In this document: one piece after another, positions 13,920 through 22,464 of the stretch
How positions within the stretch are numbered: the first letter of the stretch is position 1
Layout of the letters: each line of letters begins with the position of its first letter
DNA from: a virus
Reading direction: 5' to 3' (one strand)
DNA length: 32,140 nucleotides
IMG/VR virus record: IMGVR_UViG_3300032086_002730
Coordinates: 1-32,140 of that record
Notes under the pieces: model-generated
Database searches by the model: none
Told to the model about the DNA's origin: nothing
What the model saw: the letters and a program-made list of their open reading frames with translations, nothing else
Program-made: the position numbers and the translations under genes

Positions 13920-14492
13920 CTAAGCTGGGCAAGAAACTTGAACGATGACATATTTTGCACCGTCTTTGTAGCAGGTCAACATTGCACCGGATGCAATTGA
14001 TTCCTCCCAAGGGTTGATAATGTCCACATCTGCGAGCCCTGCTGTCTCGTAGGCAGTCCCAGCAGAATTTATCTGCAACAAATCTGCTGTCCCTGTGCCA
14101 AATGTCAAGCCGCTTGCAGCAGTGATTGCTGAAGTTGCCGTCAACTGCTTTAGGCTTGATCCAGATGTAGCATCAAAAACCCAACTCTCCCGAAACCGAA
14201 AACAACTAATGTAAGCGTCTGCCTCAACGTCTTCCTCGGTAAAGTTCCAGACCTCAACTTCTTCTGTATTGTCCTCGACATCACCATCCTCGGTGATGTG
14301 AACAACAAAGCATTGAGCACTTGAGCATTGCCCAGATGCTTTGGCATCAATGCCATCAGAAGGTGCTTTGACAAGTATTGTCTCAAGGCCACCAGGAGCA
14401 CCAATCTTGCGTCCTCTCTCAAAGTCCATCGTCTTTGAGAACTCTGATAATTTCTCCGCATCACGACGATTATTAAATCCAAAGACAGTCAT
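13920..14492 (-). CDS. Putative tail-associated protein
   Basis: This 190-residue protein has a short basic N-terminus (FGFNNRRDAEKLSEF), a central strand-rich part with an acidic patch (TEEVEVWNFTEEDVEAD), and a Ser/Thr/Ala-rich stretch typical of fibrous or tip proteins (LKQLTATSAITAASGLTFG). It lies between the 349-residue tail protein and the Cys-rich protein, separated by only 3 and 9 nt, so all are read as one unit. No family recognised; a minor tail component is inferred from position. Confidence 0.55.
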   Translation of the reverse strand: MTVFGFNNRRDAEKLSEFSKTMDFERGRKIGAPGGLETILVKAPSDGIDAKASGQCSSAQCFVVHITEDGDVEDNTEEVEVWNFTEEDVEADAYISCFRFRESWVFDATSGSSLKQLTATSAITAASGLTFGTGTADLLQINSAGTAYETAGLADVDIINPWEESIASGAMLTCYKDGAKYVIVQVSCPA

Positions 14493-14495
14493 TTT

Positions 14496-15545
14496 CTAAA
14501 CCTGCAAAAATGTTGAGAAATCAATCCTGTCCTGACTTCGGAAAAACATATACGAAGGTCGGTCGTCTGCTGCGCCGACTGCTGAGGGTTCTCTTACTTT
14601 TCCACTTGCTTCGTAAATGTAGCCAGTCGTCGGCTCTTTTGTCTTTGGATGAATTATTGGTTTCAATTGAAATCGAGTGTCTCCAGATCCACTGCCTGTG
14701 TCAAAAATATAGTGATCATCAACCAAAGGTCTTGCCTGAAGGTGACCGTATTCAAAAATCTGATTTGCTGTCTCTCCTTGTGGCTCGTTGTTTACGACAA
14801 CCTTAAACTTATTTGCAGCAAAAGTAATCGGATAAGTGACTTTTGCTGCAGTAACTACTCCTGATGCAAGCCTTACCTTCACTTCAGATGCTTTGACTGC
14901 GCCAATCATCCAAGAATCTTGAACTTGATTTCTGTACGCTGCTGAGTTCAGTTTGTAGCTTCTGGCAAGCATTGTTGCAAAATCAATTGACGTTTCGTAC
15001 TGAGTCACGATGATCGTCAGAACAGGAACAGTTTCAACAATAGGGTTTGTAAATGGAGTGCCTGTGAATGGAAGCCTCCAGCATTGCTTGTCATCTTTAT
15101 CGGACCACATTGGCCGAAGTTGACTTGTGATTTGACTGGCAACACTTGGTGTGATGTCACTTAAGTTTGCAGGAGGTGATTGCGGTTGTTGCTCAGACTT
15201 AATTGGATCTGGACTTTCAAAACTGCAATCGACAATGAACTTCAATCCATTGGTTGTGTCTCTTGTGACATTCTTGGAGATGCAAACAAGATACGGATTG
15301 ATGAGTCCAGAATACTCGTAGGTTGTGACATTGACCTCTGGCAACCCGGCCAGAGACCTAATGTGATCAGTGCTTATGTCAGCAGGCGTAATATCTGCGC
15401 CTCCCCCAACTCTCGCCTTGTCAACAATGACCTGATACGAAACGCTTGCAGTCATTTTTAAGCTATCAGCGTTGTGCCTCGTTGCACCTGACTTGCCATC
15501 TCTTAGCTCGCAGATCGTTTGAGTAAAATCAGTAAAAGCTGTCAC
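14496..15545 (-). CDS. Putative minor tail / distal tail protein
   Basis: The 349-residue protein follows the tape-measure gene directly, the usual place of distal tail or tail-tip proteins. The start is GTG at 15545, with AAGGAG 9 nt upstream. The sequence is beta-rich, with several YEY/VTTYEYSGL-type strands, a Pro/Gln linker (SEQQPQSPPANLSD) and a polar C-terminus. I do not recognise a named family and see no peptidase or hydrolase motif. Role inferred from order. Confidence 0.55.
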   Translation of the reverse strand: MTAFTDFTQTICELRDGKSGATRHNADSLKMTASVSYQVIVDKARVGGGADITPADISTDHIRSLAGLPEVNVTTYEYSGLINPYLVCISKNVTRDTTNGLKFIVDCSFESPDPIKSEQQPQSPPANLSDITPSVASQITSQLRPMWSDKDDKQCWRLPFTGTPFTNPIVETVPVLTIIVTQYETSIDFATMLARSYKLNSAAYRNQVQDSWMIGAVKASEVKVRLASGVVTAAKVTYPITFAANKFKVVVNNEPQGETANQIFEYGHLQARPLVDDHYIFDTGSGSGDTRFQLKPIIHPKTKEPTTGYIYEASGKVREPSAVGAADDRPSYMFFRSQDRIDFSTFLQV

Positions 15546-15546
15546 T

Positions 15547-17724
15547 TCAGTCTACTCCTTGGAGTTGCTTATCTTCGCCGCCAGTTAACTCTCTGGTCTG
15601 CTCTTTAATTGTTTCTTTAAAACTGCTTGCCATGAACTCGGCCCAGTCTTTTGTTGTCTCATCTTGCTCCTTGGCTTTTGCCAAGTCTTTTTTGTACTGT
15701 CTCCTTAACTCACCAGCTTCTTCTTCATAGCCTCGACGCTCCGATTCGCTTAGGGTTGTTCCGTAAGAACCTTCTGAGGTCTGCACAGCATCTGTCATCT
15801 TCCACTTGTCATAGATTTCTCGTTGTCTTTTACGATAATCTGATTTGACTTGCTCTGTGGCAGACATTCCATATTGAGAAGCAGGTACGCCACCTTCCCC
15901 AAGTGGCTCATAGCCTGTGATAGGGAAAGGCATTGGCATCATTGACTGAGGGTCCATGCCCAATCGCGTTCTTAGTGCTTGTCTTGATGGATGGTGTCTT
16001 CGGTTTGTTCGGTGACCTGCCTTTTCACCGTTCATGATTTGCAACTGCCTGGTCTGCTCTTTTTGCTCTGCAAGACTCTTCATTGCAAGGTTGCGGTCTT
16101 CCATCATCTTGTCGCGAATAAAGTTGTATTCGTCGATTGTTCCAGGCCCAAGGTTACCGGGAAGCCCCGCTGCTTGCTTTGCTGCCTCTGCTAAGTTTTC
16201 TGCTGTCGTACCTGTAAGAACATTGGGGTCTCCACCTGTTCCTGCGACTGGCGATGGAAGCTCAATCCCTTTTTTCTCCAATTTTGCTTCTATCCTAGCT
16301 TGCTCTTCTCTCTGTTGCTGCAGTTCTTGCTGTGATTCTAAATAAGCCTCTTGCTCAGACTTTACTAACTCAGACCAAAATCGCTTAAGGCTAACCAAAG
16401 AACTCATGTACCACGGCACATCTGGGTCAAAATAAGCACCCATGCCTTCGCTAAATGCTCTTGTAAATTCATTTGTGCCGACTGAACCTGGCAAAAAACT
16501 TGATGAAATTCCTCGGCCAGTGCCTTCTTGTTGTTGCTCGCTTGGTTCCAGAAGTTTTCTTAGCCTTAATGTTTCTTGTCTTGATTTTTCAAGCTCATTT
16601 GCTTGAGATATAACGCTACTAGCTTCTGAAAGAACTTCATTTAAGCTTTTCAAAAGAACAGAAAAACCACCTTCGCCACTTTCTCCAAGATTTGCAAACA
16701 AGTCATTAAAGTTGTTTGTCAGCAAATCTAGTTGACCATTGAGAGTTTTTGACTTCTTTTCAAGACGACCAAAGTACAAACCACCTTCGCTAGTTGCTTT
16801 GATGAGTGCATCGTTAACATGCTTTGCACTAATTGCACCTTCTTCCATTGCCTTGGAAAAGTTGGTCATGCTGACGCCAGCTTCGTCAGCAATGATCTTC
16901 AGAGAGAATCCAGCATTGATTAACTGGTTCTTCTCTTGACCCATCAGCTTGCCAGCAGCATTAACCTGAGCCATTGCTCGCGTGAGGTTGTCAAACGCCT
17001 CTCGTTCGCCCCCTGCCGCGATGCCAAGTCTCTCGACCATGTCTACAATGTTTTCGGTCTCAAGACCGTAGGACGCCCAGACCCTTGCGTTCTTGATAAG
17101 TCCTTTTGTGGTCAGGGATGATTCGCGTGCAATCTTGCGGAACGCATTTGCAGACTCTTCCCCAAACTCTTCTCCCAAAAAGACTTTTAGGTCGGTTGCT
17201 GCCTCTTGAAGATCACCGAACTCTTCCATCATCCTTGCAGTTGCATAAGCACCTCCGAATGCTGCTGCTAAACCAATGCCTGCTGGACCTCCGGCCATTG
17301 CACCAATTCCGATGCCTCGACCAACAGCAGCACCACCTCGACCACCAAACATCGACGCAGCAGCACCTCCGATGTTTGCTAGGTTCATCCGAGAGGATGC
17401 AGCAGTATTGGCATTTTTTGCTTTTGTGTTTAAAAGCAACGCATGTGAATTTTTTTTCAGTAAAGCAGTCTCTTCGTAATACTGTCTTTTGAGCCTGTTC
17501 TTTGCGTGCAAGTAAGCTTTTTGATCAAGCAACCCCGCTTTCATGGCGCGGTTAGCCTGCATTATTTCTTTCGTGTATCTCTCCAAAGGCGTGCGTGTGA
17601 CAGCAATGTCCTTGGCAAGCTTCCTGCTCATTTTTGCAGCTTTATCAACACCTCGCGAGAACAAAGTACTGTCTGCGATGATGTCATATCGGAGAGCTCC
17701 GATGCGGACATTATTTGCGGCCAT
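15547..17724 (-). CDS. Tape measure protein
   Basis: The 725-residue tail length ruler has the tape-measure core: an N-terminal helical region (SRGVDKAAKMSRKLAKD...), a long Gly/Ala hydrophobic segment at ~115-165, and the conserved domain with EFGDLQEAATDLKVFLGEEF, then ARESSLTTKGLIKNARVW, then AGGEREAFDNLTRAMAQ and QEKNQLINAGFSLKIIADEAG. The C-terminal third is charged and coiled (ESQQELQQQREEQARIEAKLEK). GAGG precedes the ATG, and its 5' end overlaps the GT frame by 14 bp. By the usual ~1.5 Å per residue relation, the tail would be ~110 nm. That is a rule-of-thumb estimate. Confidence 0.9.
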   Translation of the reverse strand: MAANNVRIGALRYDIIADSTLFSRGVDKAAKMSRKLAKDIAVTRTPLERYTKEIMQANRAMKAGLLDQKAYLHAKNRLKRQYYEETALLKKNSHALLLNTKAKNANTAASSRMNLANIGGAAASMFGGRGGAAVGRGIGIGAMAGGPAGIGLAAAFGGAYATARMMEEFGDLQEAATDLKVFLGEEFGEESANAFRKIARESSLTTKGLIKNARVWASYGLETENIVDMVERLGIAAGGEREAFDNLTRAMAQVNAAGKLMGQEKNQLINAGFSLKIIADEAGVSMTNFSKAMEEGAISAKHVNDALIKATSEGGLYFGRLEKKSKTLNGQLDLLTNNFNDLFANLGESGEGGFSVLLKSLNEVLSEASSVISQANELEKSRQETLRLRKLLEPSEQQQEGTGRGISSSFLPGSVGTNEFTRAFSEGMGAYFDPDVPWYMSSLVSLKRFWSELVKSEQEAYLESQQELQQQREEQARIEAKLEKKGIELPSPVAGTGGDPNVLTGTTAENLAEAAKQAAGLPGNLGPGTIDEYNFIRDKMMEDRNLAMKSLAEQKEQTRQLQIMNGEKAGHRTNRRHHPSRQALRTRLGMDPQSMMPMPFPITGYEPLGEGGVPASQYGMSATEQVKSDYRKRQREIYDKWKMTDAVQTSEGSYGTTLSESERRGYEEEAGELRRQYKKDLAKAKEQDETTKDWAEFMASSFKETIKEQTRELTGGEDKQLQGVD

Positions 17725-18282
17725 TTGTCAACCTCTGTAGTGCTTCGTCGGGATCTAACATTTCAGACGATGATGTCGTCTGCTGTTCCGCGACTTCAAA
17801 TGCGATCCATTGATCGACCAAGAGAGGACTGACTGTGTTCATCCAATGGCAGGGGTCATCGATGCCAAGCTTTTGGCAAATCTTGAACACCCATCGCAAT
17901 CGGAAGTTTTTGTCGAAGTGCTTTACAAGCCGATCTACTCGGCCTCGTCGTTTCCCTCAAGCTCTCCATTGATGAGCATGACTGCCTCAATGAACGGATC
18001 GAGTTTGCTTCCATCAAGTGCAAGCAAATCCTTTGAGTCGCCTTCGTTGAACATTGCGTTTCCATCTTTGTCGCAGATGTGATCAATGATCAAATTCACC
18101 CTGCGTCTTTGCTTTGACTCGTTGGTCAAATTGCCATTCTTGTCAAACATGTCTGCAATGCGTTTGGATCTCTGGAGCTCTGTCGAAGGCTTGACGTACA
18201 AGACGCCAAGTCCTTCGATGTTTACCTCTTTGACCTCAATCTTGCAGTGATCAAGCAGTAACTGTTTCGTCAGGGAAGTCAT
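17711..18282 (-). CDS. Tail assembly chaperone fusion gpGT via -1 frameshift
   Basis: This is the long product of the tail chaperone pair. Ribosomes read the G frame from 18282 for 111 codons to the heptamer G GGA AAC (17956-17950), slip back one base and continue for 79 codons to the stop at 17713-17711, giving a 190-residue fusion. The -1 frame is closed by a TGA just upstream of the heptamer and open all the way after it, as expected for programmed frameshifting. The T part (LRWVFKICQKLGID...LLVDQWIAFEVAE) has no good start codon of its own and resembles phage T-type chaperone tails. The fusion recruits tape measure and tail tube protein. Confidence 0.8.
17935..18282 (-). CDS. Tail assembly chaperone gpG-like protein
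   Basis: The 115-residue unshifted product begins MTSLTKQLLLDH, with AGAGGA 8 nt before the ATG at 18282; in-frame ATGs further upstream lie inside the previous gene and lack such a site. The region VNIEGLGVLYVKPSTELQRSK and the central GNAMFNEGDSKDLLALDG match the usual tail chaperone layout, a short strand-rich start followed by a helical half. It sits between the tail tube gene and the tape measure, the canonical position. It is normally made in large excess over the GT fusion. Confidence 0.78.
   Translation of the reverse strand: MTSLTKQLLLDHCKIEVKEVNIEGLGVLYVKPSTELQRSKRIADMFDKNGNLTNESKQRRRVNLIIDHICDKDGNAMFNEGDSKDLLALDGSKLDPFIEAVMLINGELEGNDEAE
17950..17956 (-). promoter_or_regulatory. 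Programmed -1 frameshift slippery heptamer
   Basis: The sequence G GGA AAC in the G frame matches X XXY YYZ exactly and lies 12 nt before the G-frame stop. It is analogous to the GGGAAAG site of lambda G/T. Confidence 0.82.
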
Positions 18283-18550
18283 CGTGGTAGTCCTCTTCAG
18301 GAAGATCGGATGCGTCATGCTCAGGTGGCATGACGCTTTTTGCGTCATCGCCAAGAATAGCATTAACTTGCTCTTCGATCAAAGATTTGTCAACTGGTGA
18401 GACTCTTCCGACAAAACAAATCGAACTTCCAAAGTTCCAAGATTTGTATCCAACCAAAGTGCCATCAACGACGACCCTGTACTGCTTGAACACATCTTTC
18501 TGACCTGTGGCAAGGTTCTTTGCCTCGCACGGTAGAAGTTCGACTTTCAT
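18251..18550 (-). CDS. Small hypothetical protein between tail tube and chaperone genes
   Basis: This 99-residue protein has a strand-rich N-terminal half (VELLPCEAKNLATGQK, FKQYRVVVDGTLVGYKSW) and a very acidic tail (PPEHDASDLPEEDYHDDF). Its 3' end overlaps the chaperone gene by 32 bp, and that chaperone's ribosome site lies within it. It may be a further chaperone or tail-tube accessory, but no family is recognised. Confidence 0.58.
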   Translation of the reverse strand: MKVELLPCEAKNLATGQKDVFKQYRVVVDGTLVGYKSWNFGSSICFVGRVSPVDKSLIEEQVNAILGDDAKSVMPPEHDASDLPEEDYHDDFPDETVTA

Positions 18551-18552
18551 GA

Positions 18553-19008
18553 TTATGCTGCCTCTGGACTAAATGCTGGACCTGTGTCACCGTCATACGC
18601 GAATGTGACATTCACAACAGCCAGTGTACCATTGCTCAAGTCTGGCAGCGAGTAATTCGTGATGAATCCCGTGCCAGTCAAGGTCGCGTTAGTAGTGTTC
18701 CCCGCGTGACCAATCGGAAAAGTGATCGTCAAGGTATCAATGTTTCCTACTACCCCATCAACATCTTGTGCATCGGATGGATTGTCAAAAAAGTCAAATG
18801 TTGGATCAAAGATGATTTCCATTTGACATTCGCCGGGATCGCTAAGGTCACCTGGAATGTACTTCATAAAACCGACAGTTGCCAGACACGAAGCATCAAT
18901 CTTGTCCATCGTTATTTCAGGTAACGTCAAACTGCGCACACATCCGACAATCGCACCAGCAGTGAGAACTGCGGTGGTCCCTTGTCCTGTCATTCCTTGG
19001 TATGTCAT
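18553..19008 (-). CDS. Major tail (tube) protein
   Basis: The 151-residue protein has the tube-protein pattern: an N-terminal QGTTAVLTAGAIVGCVRSL stretch, an MEIIFDPTF strand, IDTLTITFPIG in the centre, and a C-terminal TGTGFITNYSLPDL then GTLAVVNVTFAYDG, typical of lambda gpV-type subunits. It precedes the chaperone and tape-measure genes and follows the tail-completion genes, the expected order. It would polymerise into the tail tube. GAGAAGAAG precedes the start. Confidence 0.82.
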   Translation of the reverse strand: MTYQGMTGQGTTAVLTAGAIVGCVRSLTLPEITMDKIDASCLATVGFMKYIPGDLSDPGECQMEIIFDPTFDFFDNPSDAQDVDGVVGNIDTLTITFPIGHAGNTTNATLTGTGFITNYSLPDLSNGTLAVVNVTFAYDGDTGPAFSPEAA

Positions 19009-19020
19009 ATTTCTTCTTCT

Positions 19021-19431
19021 CTAAAATGAGTTGTAAGAGATTTCAAAAGTTTGAATTGTGCGAAACAGCCAATGGTCTGTCCCGTCGTTTGGTTTATCGA
19101 CTAAGTACACTCGGCCAGTGTCCTGACCGATGCCTTTGATAAACGTGTTGTCATAAACTCCGCGTTCACCGTTGAGTGCTGCCCTTGCTGCTGCGTGGAG
19201 TGCATCAGCTTGACTGCGTGTTTCACCGTAGCATTCTACTCTAATTTTTGCAGTTTCAAATCCAACAAACCCACTTAGGCAGTCTTCAGCGTCTTCTGAC
19301 ACGATATATAGCAGCAATGCAGGCATGACTGATTCTTCAGGAATGAAGTCAACAGTGACTCGATTTCCTGCCAGAGATGTCACGGTTGCATCGTCAGCAA
19401 TGATTTGTCGAACTGCGGTCGCAACGCTCAT
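19021..19431 (-). CDS. DUF3168-like tail completion protein
   Basis: The start at 19431 (136 residues, MSVATAVRQII...) overlaps the previous stop as ATGA; a longer frame from 19524 is a shadow inside the gp10-like gene. The pattern VTSLAGNRVTVDFIPEE, then MPALLLYIVSED and IRVECYGETRSQADALHAAARAALNG, is that of DUF3168/gp17-type tail completion proteins that cap the tail tube. Position between gp10-like and tail tube genes agrees. Confidence 0.78.
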   Translation of the reverse strand: MSVATAVRQIIADDATVTSLAGNRVTVDFIPEESVMPALLLYIVSEDAEDCLSGFVGFETAKIRVECYGETRSQADALHAAARAALNGERGVYDNTFIKGIGQDTGRVYLVDKPNDGTDHWLFRTIQTFEISYNSF

Positions 19432-20048
19432 GGTTTCAGATACCTTTTCATGCGTGCTTTGATAATCCGAATCATTGCCTGACGCTGAAGCATAATGGTT
19501 GACTTTGCAGCAGGAGCAAGCCACGGGCGTTGCATGTGCATTTTTCCGCTATCGCGGCCCCACATTACATGTCTTGCTGGGCCTTCTCCGACTCGCGGCT
19601 CATGAATGTGACCAAAGTTGTACTGGTAATAATCAGTTCCGACGATTGCTGTGCTAGGTGCTCGTTTTCTGTACTTGAGAGTCTTGCGTGTGACCGCTTT
19701 GCTCATGTCATTTCCGGTAGGACCAACTCTGCTCGCGGCCATTTTCTTTGACCACAATTCTCGCGTGCCTGTCTTGCGTGAGTTTCCAAGCTTCCCTGTG
19801 TAGGGAATGTTGCGTCTTCCGACGATTGATATTTGCACTGACGCTTCTGTTTCAACAATCTCAGCCGCTGCTTTGACCGCTGCGGTCATAACTCTGCGAT
19901 GAAGCTCTTTCGGCAAATGGTCAATCATCTGCTTAATTTCTTTGTCGTTAGACAAGATGTTTATAACAACACCGTGCTTTCCCTTGCGTCCTGGCTTTTG
20001 GCTTATAATTTCTCTTGCAGCTTGTGCAGCACGTTTCGCGTAGCTCAT
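19428..20048 (-). CDS. HK97 gp10-like connector protein
   Basis: This 206-residue basic protein shows the gp10-like pattern: an N-terminal helix (YAKRAAQAAREIISQK), a central HLPKELHRRVMTAAVKAAAEIVE helix, then a Gly-rich GTDYYQYNFGHIHEPRVGEG loop and a PWLAPAAKSTIMLQRQAM C-terminal helix. These proteins complete the head-tail interface. It is coupled to the stop of the upstream gene (4-bp overlap) and to the start of the DUF3168-like gene (ATGA). Confidence 0.75.
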   Translation of the reverse strand: MSYAKRAAQAAREIISQKPGRKGKHGVVINILSNDKEIKQMIDHLPKELHRRVMTAAVKAAAEIVETEASVQISIVGRRNIPYTGKLGNSRKTGTRELWSKKMAASRVGPTGNDMSKAVTRKTLKYRKRAPSTAIVGTDYYQYNFGHIHEPRVGEGPARHVMWGRDSGKMHMQRPWLAPAAKSTIMLQRQAMIRIIKARMKRYLKP

Positions 20049-20401
20049 GAGTTGTTTTCACCTCTGAGTTCTACGCGGATCTCCATGCTGATCCCATCTG
20101 GATCTGATGTGTTTGTGATTCCGTACTTAATGCCATCGATGACGCATCTGTCTTTGACAGTGATCTCCCCGATTCCAAAGAACTCGCCAAACGCAACGTG
20201 AGTTGTCTTCTCAGTCACCATTCTCCCACGAAGAACTTCACCTCCGACTGTCGTGACGAGCTCGCAGGGCCATCCTGCGGTTACAATACTCCACGAGCTA
20301 TCATCCGCGTATGTTGGTTGACCATAGGCATCAACCGATCCATCATGCCGATAAAATGTTGCCGAATGTCGTCTGAATCCAATCCTCTTTCTGATACTCA
20401 T
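20045..20401 (-). CDS. Head-tail joining / head closure protein
   Basis: This 118-residue small beta-barrel-type protein begins with a basic segment (IRKRIGFRRHSATFYRHDG). The GWPCELVTTVGGEVLRGRMV strand set and closing GITNTSDPDGISMEIRVELR are typical of phage head-tail joining (SPP1 gp16-like) proteins. Position between the gp6-like connector and gp10-like genes is canonical. The start at 20401 overlaps the previous stop by 4 bp (ATGA). Confidence 0.75.
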   Translation of the reverse strand: MSIRKRIGFRRHSATFYRHDGSVDAYGQPTYADDSSWSIVTAGWPCELVTTVGGEVLRGRMVTEKTTHVAFGEFFGIGEITVKDRCVIDGIKYGITNTSDPDGISMEIRVELRGENNS

Positions 20402-20991
20402 GGATAGGACGACCTCGCGAGAAGAGCAACAATACGCTCGTAAGCAACCTCTTGGCTATGAAGTGCAGATCCCTCTTGAGCAGGATCAAAAAACCACTTG
20501 CCTACACCAAGCATGATTGCTGTTTTAAAGAGCCTCGGCACGCAGTCGGCACTTGGTCCGTATCCAGCACAAAAGTCGATTACAACACCGTTGGGGTCGT
20601 CTGCAAGGACTTCAGGCCACGTTGTGCCTGCTGCTGGGAAGATGCTACACCTTCCCTTGTCGAAGATGTAGTCGTCGCTGTCAAGAGTGACAGTGTTACC
20701 ATCAACATCGACGTACTTTACAGTTGTGATTGAGCACACTGCTTTTTTGTTTAGTTTGACCTCAGCAGTATCGCCTCCCCAGTTAAACCGGGTCACGCGA
20801 AAGTCTGCTGTTATGACCTGTCGGTCCAGGTCTTGCTCAAGACGCTCAACCGCTGCTTCGATTAGCAGCGTGAGATTAGCGTCATGAGTGGTATCACTTG
20901 AGCTTAGTCTTAGATGAGACTTTACTTCGCTTAGACTTACCGGCAGCACGCTTGGTGCTGACGTTCGGATCAGAGTCCAGTTTGTCGTCAT
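20398..20991 (-). CDS. Head-tail connector, gp6-like
   Basis: The 197-residue start at 20991 (MTTNWTLIRTSAP...) is preferred over a TTG at 21015. The sequence PVSLSEVKSHLRL, then LTLLIEAAVERLEQDLDRQVI, is the hallmark start of HK97 gp6-type connectors that build a ring under the portal. The C-terminal helix GVGKWFFDPAQEGSALHSQEV closes the domain. It overlaps the preceding small gene by 98 bp at the start, unusually long for this operon. Confidence 0.8.
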   Translation of the reverse strand: MTTNWTLIRTSAPSVLPVSLSEVKSHLRLSSSDTTHDANLTLLIEAAVERLEQDLDRQVITADFRVTRFNWGGDTAEVKLNKKAVCSITTVKYVDVDGNTVTLDSDDYIFDKGRCSIFPAAGTTWPEVLADDPNGVVIDFCAGYGPSADCVPRLFKTAIMLGVGKWFFDPAQEGSALHSQEVAYERIVALLARSSYP

Positions 20992-21109
20992 CTTTGACTT
21001 CCACGCAATTGCCAAATGATATCAGAGTCTTCGCAACACCAATGTTGCTAATGACCACCACGGCCCCGACTTGATGACCAAGGCAGGGCTTTAAGATTTT
21101 AACTCTCAT
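20894..21109 (-). CDS. Small SH3-like protein following capsid gene
   Basis: The 71-residue protein starts at ATG 21109, just 2 nt after the capsid stop; a TTG start at 21115 is less likely. The first ~45 residues (MRVKILKPCLGHQVGAVVVI...FGNCVEV) show the short barrel pattern of small proteins often encoded right after HK97-type capsids. The remaining tail is Lys/Ser-rich (KRAAGKSKRSKVSSK). Its role (capsid accessory or connector) is unproven. Confidence 0.6.
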   Translation of the reverse strand: MRVKILKPCLGHQVGAVVVISNIGVAKTLISFGNCVEVKDDDKLDSDPNVSTKRAAGKSKRSKVSSKTKLK

Positions 21110-21111
21110 GA

Positions 21112-22377
21112 TCAAGTAATGGTGATCTTGGAGAGAACCTCAGGTGCAGCCGCAGCAATATCAATGCGGCTTGTACAAACCACACCGATTTGGTCATTGA
21201 CTGCAAACAGCTGGTCGAGCACTTTGAAGCTCAACTGACGACGATCACCGAAGTAGTGAGAAACGCTGAGGTCACCGAAGACTGCGAGCAAGTCACCGGA
21301 GGTCGATGCAGAAGCACCAGGAATGGCGTTGCAAAGAACAACCTCGTAACCGAAGAGACTTCGCTGGACTCCAGCAGCAACGTCTGCACTGGCGTTTCCA
21401 CCAGCAGCGTTGAGCAAGTCGCGAACCTGACCGTTCCACAGAGTTGGATTCATGTAGAACTTAGGATTCAGCCCACGCTCTTGACCACTGGCAACCACCA
21501 TTGCGGTGAGGTCAGTAAGAGCGAGTGCTCCAACTGATGCCACGTTGGTGTCTGCAACATTTGCATCACCTTCGATACCACCTGTGTAGATGGAGCCACC
21601 AGTGAACAGATTGTCGTCTTCAGCCTTGCTAAAGCCCCAAGCTAAGTCATCAACAACAGTGTCAAGCATCGAGATGATGCTGTCTTCAGCGATCTCAGAT
21701 GACATCTTGACAAGACCGGCCATTTTCTTGGCGGTCAGCGTGATCTGGCTGAAGGTCAAATCGGACTCAGTGATTGCCGCAGCCTCAGCTGGGTAATAAA
21801 CGACCGAGTGTCCACTGATTTTTGGAACGCTCCAAGTCGAAGCTCCCATGACAACGCGACGGCAACTTTGCCGTGCGTGACCGTACTCTTCAACGAGGTT
21901 GATGAGTTGATCCGACAACGGCTGGGGAACAGAAAAACCGCCTTTGTTGTCAGTCAGCGACTGAGCGGCCATGAAGTCCTGAGCCTTTTTGTTTCCGCCG
22001 ATTGCTGCGAGAAACATGCCAGCTTCGTAAGCATCTTCGTTGTTATCGAAATGCCGTGATTTTGCGTACCGTGCTTTGGCTGGAATTGCCATTTTGTTGT
22101 TTTCCTTGGGGAGGTCTTCCGAAACACTCGGCTGAACACCAGCCGCAGGAGCGTCCGCTGCCTCCGCTGCAAGCTTGCGCCGTGCAACAATCTCAGCTTT
22201 CGCTTTCTCAAATTTCTTTGCCTCATCGTGCTTTGCTTCAAGCTCCTGCGCCTCTTTGTTGAGTGCAAGAATTTGCTCCTGATGCTCTGCGGATGGACTG
22301 TCGCCTGCAACCTCGATCAATGCTTCCACATCGACCGAGATTTCAGCAAGCCTGTTTTGAATATCGTGCAGATTCAT
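21112..22377 (-). CDS. HK97-fold major capsid protein
   Basis: The 421-residue protein has an N-terminal coiled scaffold (delta) domain over ~95 residues (Glu/Ala/Lys-rich helices). It is followed by the mature HK97 fold: LTDNKGGFSVPQPLSDQLI, an SVPKISGHSVVYYPAEAAAI strand pair, KMAGLVKMSSEIAEDS, FYMNPTLWNGQVRDLL, and a C-terminal FGDLSVSHYFGDRRQLSF. The scaffold is probably removed by the upstream ClpP-like protease. AAGGA lies just before the ATG; the leader contains a hairpin and a promoter. Most abundant virion protein expected. Confidence 0.92.
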   Translation of the reverse strand: MNLHDIQNRLAEISVDVEALIEVAGDSPSAEHQEQILALNKEAQELEAKHDEAKKFEKAKAEIVARRKLAAEAADAPAAGVQPSVSEDLPKENNKMAIPAKARYAKSRHFDNNEDAYEAGMFLAAIGGNKKAQDFMAAQSLTDNKGGFSVPQPLSDQLINLVEEYGHARQSCRRVVMGASTWSVPKISGHSVVYYPAEAAAITESDLTFSQITLTAKKMAGLVKMSSEIAEDSIISMLDTVVDDLAWGFSKAEDDNLFTGGSIYTGGIEGDANVADTNVASVGALALTDLTAMVVASGQERGLNPKFYMNPTLWNGQVRDLLNAAGGNASADVAAGVQRSLFGYEVVLCNAIPGASASTSGDLLAVFGDLSVSHYFGDRRQLSFKVLDQLFAVNDQIGVVCTSRIDIAAAAPEVLSKITIT

Positions 22378-22406
22378 TTCTGATCCTTGTTTTCAAATTG
22401 CTGAAC

Positions 22407-22424
22407 GGACGGTAGCGCCCGTCC
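22407..22424 (-). other. 5' leader hairpin before the capsid gene
   Basis: GGACGG and CCGTCC pair around a 6-nt loop (GCGCTA on the minus strand). No U-run follows, so it is not a terminator. It lies at the predicted 5' end of the capsid transcript and could stabilise the mRNA. Confidence 0.5.
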
Positions 22425-22435
22425 ACACTTTTGCC

Positions 22436-22464
22436 TATTTACTCTATTTTGACATTTTTGTCAA
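22436..22464 (-). promoter_or_regulatory. Candidate promoter for the capsid gene
   Basis: On the minus strand TTGACA (22464-22459) overlaps the protease TGA stop, followed by 17 nt and TAAATA (22441-22436). The -35 is perfect and the -10 is weak (3 of 6). TTGACA and TGTCAA form a palindrome with a 4-nt centre over the -35. Confidence 0.45.

Noticed and set aside
17711-17899. Stand-alone 62-residue gene with a TTG start
   Set aside because: The open frame extends upstream to a slippery heptamer in the G gene; frameshifting explains it better.
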